The notes below the pieces were generated by a model. That model made no database searches. It was not told the origin of the DNA and was given only the letters and a program-made list of their open reading frames with translations. Source: Demequina sp. NBRC 110053 (lineage in GTDB: Bacteria; Actinomycetota; Actinomycetes; Actinomycetales; Demequinaceae). From it: DNA of 64,000 bases. How positions within the stretch are numbered: the stretch's first letter is position 1; each line of letters starts with the position of its first letter. The stretch lies in contig NZ_BBRJ01000003.1 of NCBI RefSeq assembly GCF_002090095.1, forward strand, positions 479,406-543,405. Direction: 5' to 3'. This document shows, one piece after another, positions 53,819 through 61,708 of this stretch. The translations under genes and the position numbers were made by a program.

Positions 53819-55522
53819 ATGATCACCCTCGCCCTGGTCGGCGTCGTGTCCGGCCTCATCACGGCCATCAGCCCGTGCGTGCTGCCGGTGCTGCCCGCGA
53901 TCCTCACGAGCTCGATCCAGGACGGCGCGGCGTCGCGGCGGCGGCCCATCGTGGTGGTCGCGGGACTCGTCACGAGCTTCGCGCTCTTCACGCTGCTGGG
54001 CGGCCTGCTGCTGTCCAGCCTGGGACTGCCAGAGGACCTGCTGCGCTGGGTCGGCATCGGGGTGCTCGCCCTGGTGGGGCTGGGCCTCGCGATCCCGCCG
54101 CTGGGCGAGCTGCTGCAGCGGCCCTTCGAGCGCATCGCGCCGCCGCAGCTCAGCAGGGACGGCAACGGGTTCGTCATGGGCCTCGCGCTGGGGCTGGTGT
54201 TCGTGCCGTGCGCGGGCCCGATCCTCGCGTCGATCACCGTGCTCGCGGCGACCAACGGCTTCAGCTGGGGCCTGGTGGCGCTGACCCTGTCCTTCAGCGT
54301 GGGCATCGCGATCCCGCTGATCGCGTTCGGCCTCGCCGGCCAGGCGATGGGCAGCCGCATCAAGGCCGTCCGCGAGCGCCTGGGCGCGATCAGGATCGCC
54401 TCGGGCGTGGTGCTGGTCGCGACGGCCCTGGTCATCGCCACCAACGTCGCCGAGCCGCTCCAGCGCTGGGTGCCGGGCGTCCTCGCGCAGGCGCAGGAGT
54501 CGATCGAGGACAACGACACCGTGCGCGACGAGCTCGACACCCTCGCCGGCCGCGAGGACGCCCAACCCGCCAGCGGCGACGCCCTGACGTTCGACGAGTG
54601 CGCCGACAGCGACCCCGCCCGGGCGCTCAACTGCGGGTCCGCGCGCGACATCGTCGGCATCCAGGAATGGTTGAACACCGACGGCCAGGCGCTGGACCTC
54701 GAGCAGCTCGCCGCCGACGGCCAAGTGGTGCTCATCGACTTCTGGACCTACTCGTGCATCAACTGCCAGCGCACCTTCCCGTACCTCACCGCCTGGGACG
54801 AGCGCTACCGCGACGACGGCCTCACGATCATCGGCGTCCACTCCCCCGAGTTCGCCTTCGAGAAGGTCGTGGGCAACGTCGAGGACGCCGCCTCGCGATA
54901 CGGCATCGAGTACCCGATCGCGATCGACAACGACTTCGAGACGTGGCGCGCATGGGACCAGCGGTTCTGGCCGGCGCACTACCTCATCGACACGGACGGC
55001 GTCGTGCGCCAGGTCCACTACGGCGAGGGCGCCTACGAGGAGACCGAGCTGCTCATCCAGGACCTGCTCGACACGGCCCCGCAGGCAGCCGTCGAGGGCG
55101 ACGACCCCGCCGGCCACACGCGCGGCCGCACCCAGGAGACCTACCTCGGGTACGGCAGGCTCGAGTGGGCGCACAACGCGGACCAGGTGAGGGCCGATGC
55201 GCCCGCCGAGTACTCCTACGACGGCACCATCGAGCGCGACCGGTTCGTCTACGACGGCGAGTGGACGGTGACGGACCAGTACGCCTTGGCGGGCGACGAT
55301 GCGCGGCTCGAGATCTACTTCTACGCGGCCGACGTGCACCTGGTCATGGCGGGCCAGGGCGAGGTCACCGTCACGCTCGCGAACGACCCGTCGTTCTCGC
55401 GCACCATCGAGGTCGACGGCACCTCTGACCTCTACACGCTGCTGTCAAGCGAGCCCACGCAGGACGTCATGGAGCTCGAGTTCTCGCCGGGGATCGAGGC
55501 GTACGCCTTCACGTTCGGGTGA
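53819..55522 (+). CDS. dipZ: DipZ: CcdA-type disulfide transporter fused to thioredoxin-like domain
   Basis: 567 residues. The first 215 or so form a CcdA-like six-helix domain with the redox Cys pair C20 (SPCVLP) and C131 (VPCAGP). A linker leads to an outer thioredoxin/TlpA-like domain with C313-INC-C316 in WTYSCINCQRTFPY, and FWPAHYLIDTDGVVRQVHYGEG with the cis-Pro region. The final 110 residues (RFVYDGEWTVTDQYAL to the end) are the DipZ C-terminal beta domain. It moves reducing equivalents out of the cell for disulfide reduction. It lies just before two small lipoproteins, sigK and rskA, as in the SigK regulon of mycobacteria. The linker region contains an exact dispersed repeat (55193-55202). 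Confidence 0.93.
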   Translation: MITLALVGVVSGLITAISPCVLPVLPAILTSSIQDGAASRRRPIVVVAGLVTSFALFTLLGGLLLSSLGLPEDLLRWVGIGVLALVGLGLAIPPLGELLQRPFERIAPPQLSRDGNGFVMGLALGLVFVPCAGPILASITVLAATNGFSWGLVALTLSFSVGIAIPLIAFGLAGQAMGSRIKAVRERLGAIRIASGVVLVATALVIATNVAEPLQRWVPGVLAQAQESIEDNDTVRDELDTLAGREDAQPASGDALTFDECADSDPARALNCGSARDIVGIQEWLNTDGQALDLEQLAADGQVVLIDFWTYSCINCQRTFPYLTAWDERYRDDGLTIIGVHSPEFAFEKVVGNVEDAASRYGIEYPIAIDNDFETWRAWDQRFWPAHYLIDTDGVVRQVHYGEGAYEETELLIQDLLDTAPQAAVEGDDPAGHTRGRTQETYLGYGRLEWAHNADQVRADAPAEYSYDGTIERDRFVYDGEWTVTDQYALAGDDARLEIYFYAADVHLVMAGQGEVTVTLANDPSFSRTIEVDGTSDLYTLLSSEPTQDVMELEFSPGIEAYAFTFG

Positions 55523-55649
55523 CCCCCGAAGGTAAAGGCCTTGACCGAAGTTTTGCCCTGCTCGGCGTGCAAAGTGGGACGAACCGGGTGTCAATGGAAG
55601 TGGCGGGTCAGAGCGGCCCGTGCTGTACGGACCTCAGAAGGAGACCACG

Positions 55650-55793
55650 ATGGATCTTCGCAAGGCAGCAGCAGGCACAGCGGCAGTACTTCTGGGCGGA
55701 GCCCTCCTCGCCGGATGCGGGGACAGCACCGCGGACGGCGGCGACGACATGGACTCGACCATGGAACCCACCATGGAGTCGACGATGGGGTGA
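55650..55793 (+). CDS. Tiny lipoprotein, 47 residues
   Basis: A clear ribosome site, GAAGGAGA, precedes the ATG at 55650. The product is a lipoprotein signal (MDLRKAAAGTAAVLLGG, then LLAGC) followed by only 25 residues rich in Asp, Met, Ser, Thr and Glu (GDSTADGGDDMDSTMEP..). The mature part is too short for a globular domain. It is paralogous to the next lipoprotein. It lies between dipZ and a terminator hairpin, in the place where related loci encode MPT70/83 or fasciclin-type secreted proteins. Confidence 0.72.
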   Translation: MDLRKAAAGTAAVLLGGALLAGCGDSTADGGDDMDSTMEPTMESTMG

Positions 55794-55809
55794 GCCCCAT
55801 CACTCACAA

Positions 55810-55837
55810 GGGCGGTCGGCAGGTCCGGCCGCCCTTT
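55810..55837 (+). terminator. Rho-independent terminator after the first small lipoprotein
   Basis: Stem GGGCGGTCGG (55810-55819) with CCGGCCGCCC (55825-55834), one G-T pair, loop CAGGT, followed by TTT. It begins 17 bases after the stop of the 47-residue lipoprotein and would end the dipZ or lipoprotein transcript. Confidence 0.8.
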
Positions 55838-55953
55838 CGTCTGCCCAGGCCCTCCTTCTCCCCCCGTCTCGCGCCACCCATCCCTGCGGCGCGGCGCTCC
55901 GAAGGCCTGGTGTCGGGCGATCCCGCCTGGCGACGGACGATGAAGGAGAGATC

Positions 55954-56172
55954 ATGCCCACGCTTCGCACCCTCGCGGTTCCCGCCGTCATCCTGCTGTC
56001 CGGGGCGCTGCTCGTCGGCTGCGGCGACGACGCCGACATGCCCGCCGACTCCGACGAGATGATGGAGGAGACCATGGAGCCCACGGAAGACTCCATGATG
56101 GAGGACGAGGACTCCATGGAGGAGGACGACTCGATGGAGTCCACCGAGGAAGCCATGGAGGACGAGGGCTGA
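55954..56172 (+). CDS. Small acidic Met-rich lipoprotein, 72 residues
   Basis: The ATG at 55954 has GAAGGAGAG upstream. The N-terminus is a lipoprotein signal (TLRTLAVPAVILLSG, then LLVGC). After the Cys the mature part is about 49 residues with repeated Met-Glu/Asp units (DEMMEETMEPTEDSMMEDEDSMEEDDSMESTEEAMEDEG). It is strongly acidic and Met-rich, so metal (for example copper) binding or a redox-sensitive (oxidisable Met) role can be imagined; neither is shown. It precedes sigK by 45 bases. Confidence 0.75.
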   Translation: MPTLRTLAVPAVILLSGALLVGCGDDADMPADSDEMMEETMEPTEDSMMEDEDSMEEDDSMESTEEAMEDEG

Positions 56173-56217
56173 CCCGCCGATACTGAGTGCATGGCCACGG
56201 GTGACGAGGAGGATCGC

Positions 56218-56853
56218 ATGAGCGCCGAGCGCCACCTGCGCGCGGTCCCCTCCGTCCAGCCCGACGCGGCGGACCCAGGCGCTGAGCGGGCGCCGGCACC
56301 CGCCGGTGACCTCACCGCGCTGCTCGAGCGCACCGCGCTGGGCGACGTCGCGGCCTTCGAGCGCCTGTACGACCAGGTCGCCGCGTCGGTGTTCGGCCTG
56401 GCGCTGCGCATCGTGCGCGACCGTGGCATGGCCGAGGACGTCGCCCAGGAGGCCCTGGTCGAGGTGTGGCGCAGGGCCGCTCGCTTCGACCGGGGTGCCG
56501 GCACGGCTCGGTCGTGGATCCTCACGATCGCGCATCGCCGCGCGGTCGATCGCGTGCGGTCCGAGCAGGCCCACTCCGACCGCGTGGCCGCCCACGGCCG
56601 CGTCGACCCCGTCGGTCCGGAGGACCAGGACGCGGTCGTGGACGCCTCGTACCGCGAGTGGGAGGCGGCGCGCGTCCACGCGGGACTGTCCGCGCTCACG
56701 CCGCGCCAGCGCGAGGCGCTCGAGCTCACCTACTTTCGCGGCTTCACCCACCGCGAGGCCGCGCACGCGCTCGAGATCCCTCTCGGCACGGCGAAGGCAC
56801 GCGTGCGCGACGGCCTCATCAAGCTTCGCGACGCCTTGGGGGTGGACCGGTGA
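56218..56853 (+). CDS. sigK: ECF RNA polymerase sigma factor SigK
   Basis: 211 residues from the ATG at 56218, which has GAGGAGG five bases upstream. Region 2 reads ALGDVAAFERLYDQVAASVFGLALRIVRDRGMAEDVAQEALVEVWRRAARFDRGAGTARSWILTIAHRRAVDRVR; region 4 reads LSALTPRQREALELTYFRGFTHREAAHALEIPLGTAKARVRDGLIKLRDAL, typical of SigK/ECF19. An ATG nine codons upstream (56191) lies six bases after GATACT and could be a leaderless start. The downstream anti-sigma gene overlaps by four bases. Confidence 0.92.
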   Translation: MSAERHLRAVPSVQPDAADPGAERAPAPAGDLTALLERTALGDVAAFERLYDQVAASVFGLALRIVRDRGMAEDVAQEALVEVWRRAARFDRGAGTARSWILTIAHRRAVDRVRSEQAHSDRVAAHGRVDPVGPEDQDAVVDASYREWEAARVHAGLSALTPRQREALELTYFRGFTHREAAHALEIPLGTAKARVRDGLIKLRDALGVDR

Positions 56854-57926
56854 TCGACAACGTGCACTCCCTCGCCGCCGCGTACGCGGTCGACGCGCTC
56901 GAGACCGCTGATCGTGACGCCTTCGAGCGCCACCTGCCCGCGTGCGACGACTGCCGGGCCGAGCTCGAGGCGTTCGGCGCCGCCACGGCCGCCATGGCGG
57001 ACGCTCAGGCGACCACGCCGCCGGCCGCACTTCGCACGGAGGTCCTCGAGCGCATCGGCCGCACCGCACAGCTCCCTCCCGTCGTCATCAGCGCACCCAC
57101 GACCGACCCCATCGCGGTCGCGGCGACGTTCGGGCAGCCCAGCGGCGCCGATGCGCGGGCTGGCTCAGACGAGAACGTCCCGGCTGGCGCGGGCGAGAAT
57201 GGTCCTGCTGGCGCGGGAGCGGGTTCGGGCGCGAGCGCCGATGCTGGCGCCGGCGAGAACGGCGCTGCTGGCGCCGGTGCGGAGTCGGGCGCGAGCGCCG
57301 AGGCTGGCTCGGCTCTAGGCGCCACCTCTGGAGCGGCCGCCGGTTCGGCTGCGCGTTCGGCCGCGAGTGCTCCCGCCGATTCCGCCGCCCGCTCGGCCGC
57401 CGGCTCCGGCGACGGCCCTGACTCGAGGTCCGACTCGAGCTCCAACGCGAGCTCCGACGCACACGCGGCTCGCCGCAGTGGCAGCCGCTGGTGGCCGGCG
57501 CTCGTGGGCGCGGCCGCCACGGCGGCGGTGTTCGCGGTTGCGTGGGGACTCGCGGGCTCGGGTTCGGAGTCGCAGAGCGCCGTCGCTCTCGAGAAGGACG
57601 TGATGATGATCGAGTCCGCACCCGATGCCACCAGCATGGACGTGGACCTGGGCACCGGGCACCTCGTCATGAGCGAGCGCATGGACGGCTACGCGCTCAT
57701 GGGGAGCGCGGCGCCCATGCCCGACAAGGGCACGGAGTATCAGGTGTGGCTGATCCTCGCGGATGGTTCGAAGGTGGCGGGGCCCACATTCATGCCGGAC
57801 GAGGCGGGCGACTACATGACGGTGGTCCACACCGAGGACGACGTAGTCGCGGTCGCGATCACGTGCGAGCCTCCAGGCGGATCGGACGAGCCCACCTCGG
57901 ACATGGTGTCGATGGTCGAGCTGTAG
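56850..57926 (+). CDS. rskA: Anti-sigma factor RskA with low-complexity linker
   Basis: 358 residues from a GTG overlapping the sigK stop. The N-terminal zinc anti-sigma domain carries H28-x3-C32-x2-C35 (HLPACDDC). Residues about 105-210 are an Ala/Gly/Ser/Glu repeat linker with repeated GENGPAGAGAGSGASADAG-like units, the first containing an exact dispersed repeat (57147-57156). One membrane helix follows (WWPALVGAAATAAVFAVAW), then the outer RskA domain (GYALMGSAAPMPDKGTEYQVWLILADGSKVAGPTF..AITCEPPGG). The linker is much longer than in mycobacterial RskA. It should hold SigK inactive until cleaved. Confidence 0.92.
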   Translation: MIDNVHSLAAAYAVDALETADRDAFERHLPACDDCRAELEAFGAATAAMADAQATTPPAALRTEVLERIGRTAQLPPVVISAPTTDPIAVAATFGQPSGADARAGSDENVPAGAGENGPAGAGAGSGASADAGAGENGAAGAGAESGASAEAGSALGATSGAAAGSAARSAASAPADSAARSAAGSGDGPDSRSDSSSNASSDAHAARRSGSRWWPALVGAAATAAVFAVAWGLAGSGSESQSAVALEKDVMMIESAPDATSMDVDLGTGHLVMSERMDGYALMGSAAPMPDKGTEYQVWLILADGSKVAGPTFMPDEAGDYMTVVHTEDDVVAVAITCEPPGGSDEPTSDMVSMVEL

Positions 57927-57979
57927 CCTCTCGCGCGCTCCGACCTGCGAGATGGCAGGAGTCGTCGCAGACTGGAGAC

Positions 57980-58579
57980 ATGGCAGAGGTTCTCCTGTTC
58001 CATCACGCGCATGGGCTCACCCATGGCCTGTGCGCGCTGGCGGACAGGCTCCGGGCCGACGGCCACACGGTCCACACCCCCGACTGCTACGCGGGCCACA
58101 CCTTCTCAAGCCTTGACGACGGGATCGCTCACGCCGAGCGCATCGGCCACGACGCTCTGCTCGAGGTCGCGGGGCGTGCGGCGCGGATGCACCCGGGGGC
58201 GGACGTCGTCGTGGGCTTCTCGATGGGGACCCTTCAGGCGCAGTACCTCGCGCAGCACCTGCGCCGGGTGCGCGGCTGCGTGCTCATGGGCGGCGTGCTG
58301 CCGCCCGACACCCTGGGCAGCAGTTGGCGCACGCACGTCCCACTGCAGGTCCACGTGGCCGACCCCGACGACTGGTGCCTCCCGAACGACCTGCACGCGC
58401 TCGAGCGCTCAGTCCCTCACGCGGAGGTCCACCGATACCGGAACAAGCGCCACATGTTCCCTGACCCGGCCGTGCGCGACTACGACGCCGACGCGGCCGA
58501 CCTGTTCGAGGAGCGGCTCGACGACTGGCTGGCTCGGCTGGACGCCGGCCGCGCGGGACTCGCCCCGGCGGCGATGTAG
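57980..58579 (+). CDS. Dienelactone hydrolase-like alpha/beta hydrolase
   Basis: 199 residues. Family signs: VLLFHHAHGLTHGLCALADRLRADGHTVHTPDCYAGHTF, nucleophile elbow GFSMGT (Ser where true dienelactone hydrolases have Cys), and the late acidic and His regions (VHVADPDDW, KRHMFPDPAVRDYDADAADLFEERL). The substrate is unknown. The ATG (57980) has only a GGAG three bases upstream. It follows rskA by 53 bases. Confidence 0.87.
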   Translation: MAEVLLFHHAHGLTHGLCALADRLRADGHTVHTPDCYAGHTFSSLDDGIAHAERIGHDALLEVAGRAARMHPGADVVVGFSMGTLQAQYLAQHLRRVRGCVLMGGVLPPDTLGSSWRTHVPLQVHVADPDDWCLPNDLHALERSVPHAEVHRYRNKRHMFPDPAVRDYDADAADLFEERLDDWLARLDAGRAGLAPAAM

Positions 58580-58750
58580 GCCCCGAGGGCACTGGACGTC
58601 GCCGACGCCGCGCCCTCGCGGACGGTGGGTCGTCGCGGGCGCTGGACCGCCGCCTGCCCGCCGCCCGTCCTCATCTCTGCCTGAGCGCCCCGAGGGTGCC
58701 TGGCGGCCGGTCCCGCGCGCCCAGCGTCGTCAGACCGTGGATCTCGGCCG

Positions 58751-59272
58751 CTAGCCGAGGGGCTCGGTGACGTCAGCGACGGTCGCGTCCAGCACCTCGA
58801 CGAGCTGCGCCGGATGCACCGACGCCGCGACGCCGTGCGCGCCTCCGCCGATCGACACCGGACCCTCGCGGGACACGATGAGGGCGTCGGCGATCACGGG
58901 CCACGCGGTGCCCCGCGGCGACAGCGAGGCGCCGAACGGCGTGATGGTCCCCCGCTCGTACCCCGTGACCTCCCGCGCGATCTCCTTGTCGGGCATCGAC
59001 AGCCGGGAGACGCCCAGGTGCTCGCGGAGCTTGGGCCAGGAGATCTGCCGGTCGCCCGGGACCAGGACGAACAGGAAGTCGTCCTCGCCGCGGCGCACCA
59101 CGATGGTCTTGAGGATCTGTCGGGGATCGACGCCGCGTTCCTCGGCTGCCTCCTCGAGGGAGCGCACTGGACCGTGGACCGTGACGTCGAACTCCATGCC
59201 CGAGTCGGCCAAGGCGCGCAGGGCGGGGGTGTCCGTCGGGGCGGCGTCCTCGAAGCCGGCGCCGCCCGTCAC
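58751..59272 (-). CDS. YbaK/EbsC (prolyl-tRNA deacylase-like) protein
   Basis: 173 residues from a GTG at 59270-59272 that overlaps the stop of the upstream gene (GTGA). The family elements are VDPRQILKTIVVRRGEDDFLFVLVPGDRQISWPKLREHLG (with the conserved Lys) and YERGTITPFGASLSPRGTAWPVIADALI. These proteins remove mischarged amino acids from tRNA in trans. The longer open frame upstream is a shadow. It is in an operon with the following hypothetical gene. The 171-base gap 58580-58750 holds nothing recognised. Confidence 0.9.
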   Translation of the reverse strand: MTGGAGFEDAAPTDTPALRALADSGMEFDVTVHGPVRSLEEAAEERGVDPRQILKTIVVRRGEDDFLFVLVPGDRQISWPKLREHLGVSRLSMPDKEIAREVTGYERGTITPFGASLSPRGTAWPVIADALIVSREGPVSIGGGAHGVAASVHPAQLVEVLDATVADVTEPLG

Positions 59273-59748
59273 AGGTACGCCCCGCCCGTTTCGTCCGCGC
59301 CGCCGGGGCGCGAGAATCGATCGCGGCCGATAGCCCGCAGCGCCGCGACCATCCACTCGCAGATCATCTCGTCGAAGTCGCCCTGCACGCCGCTGAAGGC
59401 GACGATGAGCCCTTCTCGCACGATCGCTCCCGGGTACTTGATGTCGCCCGGCCGGTACAGGTGCGGAAAGTCCTGCCGCACGCGCGACGAGTCCATCCCG
59501 GTGCGGATCGTGACGGCGACCTTGCCGCGCACGTTCTCCAGAAACTCGGGGTCTGGCTCGCCCACGTGGGCGACGAACACGGGCCGCTCCGCATCGGGCT
59601 CGGCGGGATCGAGCACCATAAGCGTGCCGCGAAGCCCGTTCGTGAGTCCGTCGGCGTGCGCCTTCTCGATCGCCGGGAGGATCACCGCCCACGCGATCGC
59701 GCAGGTCTCCTCGCTTACCCCTGGGAACACGTCGTCTCCTCGCCTCAC
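59269..59748 (-). CDS. Hypothetical protein
   Basis: 159 residues. The centre reads VFVAHVGEPDPEFLENVRGKVAVTIRTGMDSSRVRQDFPHLYRPGDIKYPGAIVREGLIVAFSGVQGDFDEMICEWMVAAL. The YPGAIV..GLIVAFSGVQGDFDE part resembles the C-terminal pattern of GlcG/HbpS-like haem- or flavin-binding domains, but the likeness is weak. No signal peptide. Overlap with the YbaK gene suggests co-expression. The upstream gap 59749-59859 contains an exact dispersed repeat (59763-59772) and ends at the IS insertion. Confidence 0.68.
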   Translation of the reverse strand: MRRGDDVFPGVSEETCAIAWAVILPAIEKAHADGLTNGLRGTLMVLDPAEPDAERPVFVAHVGEPDPEFLENVRGKVAVTIRTGMDSSRVRQDFPHLYRPGDIKYPGAIVREGLIVAFSGVQGDFDEMICEWMVAALRAIGRDRFSRPGGADETGGAYL

Positions 59749-59859
59749 GTTCGCTGACCGGCGCCGATGCGCATGCTGGGCCCTCCGCTCACGTTATCCG
59801 AGGCGCGGTGCCGAGCGGGCACTTGCGCGACGAGGGCGGCGGGTTCTGTCGAGGCCGGG

Positions 59860-59865
59860 TCTAGC
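59860..59865. repeat. Target-site duplication, left copy (TCTAGC)
   Basis: TCTAGC immediately left of the element end; the same six bases follow the right end at 60951-60956. This matches the NCTAGN target preference known for IS481-family elements. Confidence 0.9.
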
Positions 59866-60950
59866 TGTAGTGCCCAGGGACGTTGTTTGATTTCCGGGCG
59901 ATGGGGAGAACCTCCGGGCAGAGTGGAGTTGCTACCACTTCACGCTGACCCCGGAGGTTCTCGTGCTCCACGCTAATGCTGCTTTGACGCCTGTCCAACG
60001 TGCTCGTATCGGTCGTCTCGTCGTCGACGAGGGCTGGACCATTGCCGACGCCGCCCGGTTCCACCACGTGTCGTGGCCCACAGCTGCGAAATGGGCCAGG
60101 CGCTATGCGCTGATGGGTCGAGCCGGGATGACCGATCGGACCTCGAGGCCGGTGTCGTCACCTACGAGGACACCCCGGCGCCTTGAGTCGAAGATCGTCC
60201 ACGCTCGTATCAAACGCCGGGTTGGTCCGGTGGAGATCTCCTCGATCGTGGGAGTGCCACCCTCGACCGTGCACGCCGTGCTGAAGCGTCGGGGACTGAA
60301 CCGGCTGTCCCACGTCGACGTGGTGACCGGTGAACCAGCCAGGCGCTATGAGCGTCCCTATCCGGGTTCGATGATCCACGTCGACGTCAAGAAACTGGGG
60401 AACATCCCCGACGGTGGGGACTGGCGCTATGTGGGTCGAGCTCAGGGGCGCAAGAATCGCTTCGCCACTGCTACCGCAGCCACCAACGCCTACCGCAATC
60501 CCAAACTCGGTCACGCGTTCGTGCACACCGTCATCGACGACCACTCCCGTGTCGCCTATGCAGAGATCCACGACGACGAGAAGGCCGTCACCGCCATAGG
60601 GGTCCTGACCCGCGCGGTCGCCTGGTTCGCCCAGCGTGGTGTTCGTGTCGAGTCGGTGCTGTCCGACAACGGCGCCTGCTATCGCTCGAACGCCTGGCGC
60701 GACACCTGCCGGACTCTAGGTATCAAGCATCGCCGCACCCGGCCGTATCGGCCCCAGACCAACGGCAAGATCGAACGCTTCCACCGCACCCTCGCGGGCG
60801 GCTGGGCCTACTCCCGCCACTACAACACCGAGAAAGCCCGCCGAGCCGAACTAGAGTCATGGATGCACTACTACAACCACCACCGCAACCACTCAGCCAT
60901 CGGCAAGGTTCCACCCATCACGAGGTTCAACAACCTCCCTGGGCACTACA
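59866..60950 (+). mobile_element. Complete IS481-family insertion sequence
   Basis: The element is 1085 bases, bounded by 22-base terminal inverted repeats with one mismatch (59866-59887 and 60929-60950), starting TGTAGTGCCCAGGGA. It is flanked by TCTAGC on both sides. It contains one transposase gene whose three catalytic acids are present. Intact ends, duplication and gene suggest a recent insertion. Its GC content is lower than that of neighbouring genes (by eye), supporting an outside origin. The insertion hit the CTAG that holds the stop codon of the neighbouring minus-strand gene. Confidence 0.95.
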
Positions 60951-60955
60951 TCTAG
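59963..60955 (+). CDS. IS481 family transposase
   Basis: 330 residues from a GTG with GGAGG upstream (59953-59957). A helix-turn-helix region (ALTPVQRARIGRLVVDEGWTIADAARFHHVSWPTAAKWARRY) is followed by the DDE integrase core: D141 (MIHVDVKKLG), D235 (VLSDNGACY) and E271 (NGKIERFHRTL). The ending NHHRNHSAIGKVPPITRFNNLPGHY is typical of the IS481/IS3-like group. The stop codon TAG (60953-60955) is not in the element: it is provided by the CTAG of the target duplication. Confidence 0.96.
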   Translation: MLHANAALTPVQRARIGRLVVDEGWTIADAARFHHVSWPTAAKWARRYALMGRAGMTDRTSRPVSSPTRTPRRLESKIVHARIKRRVGPVEISSIVGVPPSTVHAVLKRRGLNRLSHVDVVTGEPARRYERPYPGSMIHVDVKKLGNIPDGGDWRYVGRAQGRKNRFATATAATNAYRNPKLGHAFVHTVIDDHSRVAYAEIHDDEKAVTAIGVLTRAVAWFAQRGVRVESVLSDNGACYRSNAWRDTCRTLGIKHRRTRPYRPQTNGKIERFHRTLAGGWAYSRHYNTEKARRAELESWMHYYNHHRNHSAIGKVPPITRFNNLPGHYI

Positions 60956-60956
60956 C
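60951..60956. repeat. Target-site duplication, right copy (TCTAGC)
   Basis: Second copy of TCTAGC. Its palindromic CTAG supplies TAG stops on both strands: to the transposase (60953-60955) and to the host gene on the minus strand (60952-60954). Confidence 0.9.
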
Positions 60957-61389
60957 GATTCACGATGGGGACGTCGGCGGGGCCGGGGAGGATTCCCATC
61001 TGGACGGCGGGGCTCGGGCCGTCGGTCATCACCGAGATGTCCACGGACAGGTGGGGCGCGATCGCCGCCGAGTACCAGCCGGTGAGCGTCTCGGTCACGC
61101 CGGGCACGATGCCTCGGGTGATGAGCATGTACCCGCCCACCAGCAGTGCCACCACGAGAGCGACGCGCAGCAGGGCGGTGAAGGCGATGATTCCGTAGCG
61201 AACGTGGGTAGCGACGCGCTGCCGCGCGGCGGAGTCGACGGGGGGCGCGACGACGACGGGGTTCACCGGCCGCAGGAAGCCGAAGCGCGACTCGCGTCCC
61301 GCCGCGATGGCCGACTTGGAGAGGCGCGCGGGACGGCGGTCCTTGGCCGGCGGTCGTAGCGTCACCACTGAGGGATGGGCGACTGTCAC
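60952..61389 (-). CDS. Single-span membrane protein, function unknown
   Basis: 145 residues from a GTG at 61387-61389 with TGGAGGAAAC upstream. A basic cytoplasmic N-terminus of about 65 residues (RPPAKDRRPARLSKSAIAAGRESRFGFLRP) precedes one membrane helix (about 72-92) and an outer tail of about 50 residues. No family recognised. The IS element is inserted exactly at its stop codon, but the TAG is regenerated by the target duplication, so the protein is unchanged while its native terminator region has been displaced by 1.1 kb. Confidence 0.72.
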   Translation of the reverse strand: MTVAHPSVVTLRPPAKDRRPARLSKSAIAAGRESRFGFLRPVNPVVVAPPVDSAARQRVATHVRYGIIAFTALLRVALVVALLVGGYMLITRGIVPGVTETLTGWYSAAIAPHLSVDISVMTDGPSPAVQMGILPGPADVPIVNR

Positions 61390-61708
61390 GTTTCCTCCAG
61401 AGAGCTTTGGATTTGGCGTGCCATCTACTCCCTGAACCTACTCCGGCACCAGGACATTCCGCTTGCGGAGAAACCGAACCGTTACGCACCAAATATCCGA
61501 ATCACGCGCTCGGGCGCGCCGCCGGCGGCAGGCTCTCCTGTGATCGCTGCCGTGGCCCGTGCGGCGATCTCTGCACCGGCCCCGTTAACGGTCGTGCTGG
61601 CTCCGCCCGATCTGCGAGCCGTCGACCGCTTCCGACTGACGCTGATCGCACAGCCGTGGGCACCGCCAAGCGCTTGAGAGTGGCCCAGGGGCGGGCTAGG
61701 TTGGCGCC
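61390..61708. other. Gene-free stretch between divergent small membrane proteins
   Basis: This 319-base gap holds the leader and promoter of the minus-strand gene starting at 61389 and, at its right end, the TAGGTT box (61697-61702) for the plus-strand gene at 61709. The part 61400-61510 is markedly AT-richer than its surroundings and contains a GTAACGGTTCGGTTTC-like element (minus strand, about 61473-61488). I considered a riboswitch but saw no known consensus. Confidence 0.5.

Noticed and set aside
53643..55649. SigK-type promoter (CCATCC..CCGAAT) before dipZ or the small lipoproteins
   Set aside because: I looked on the plus strand and found no convincing pair of elements at the right spacing.
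60952..61389. Gene broken by the IS element
   Set aside because: The insertion is at the stop codon and the target duplication restores it, so the reading frame is intact.
61390..61708. Riboswitch or GlnR/MtrA-type site upstream of the gene at 61389
   Set aside because: The GTAAC..GTTTC-like stretch does not fit GlnR (needs GAAAC) and no known riboswitch core was recognisable; kept only as a described gap.
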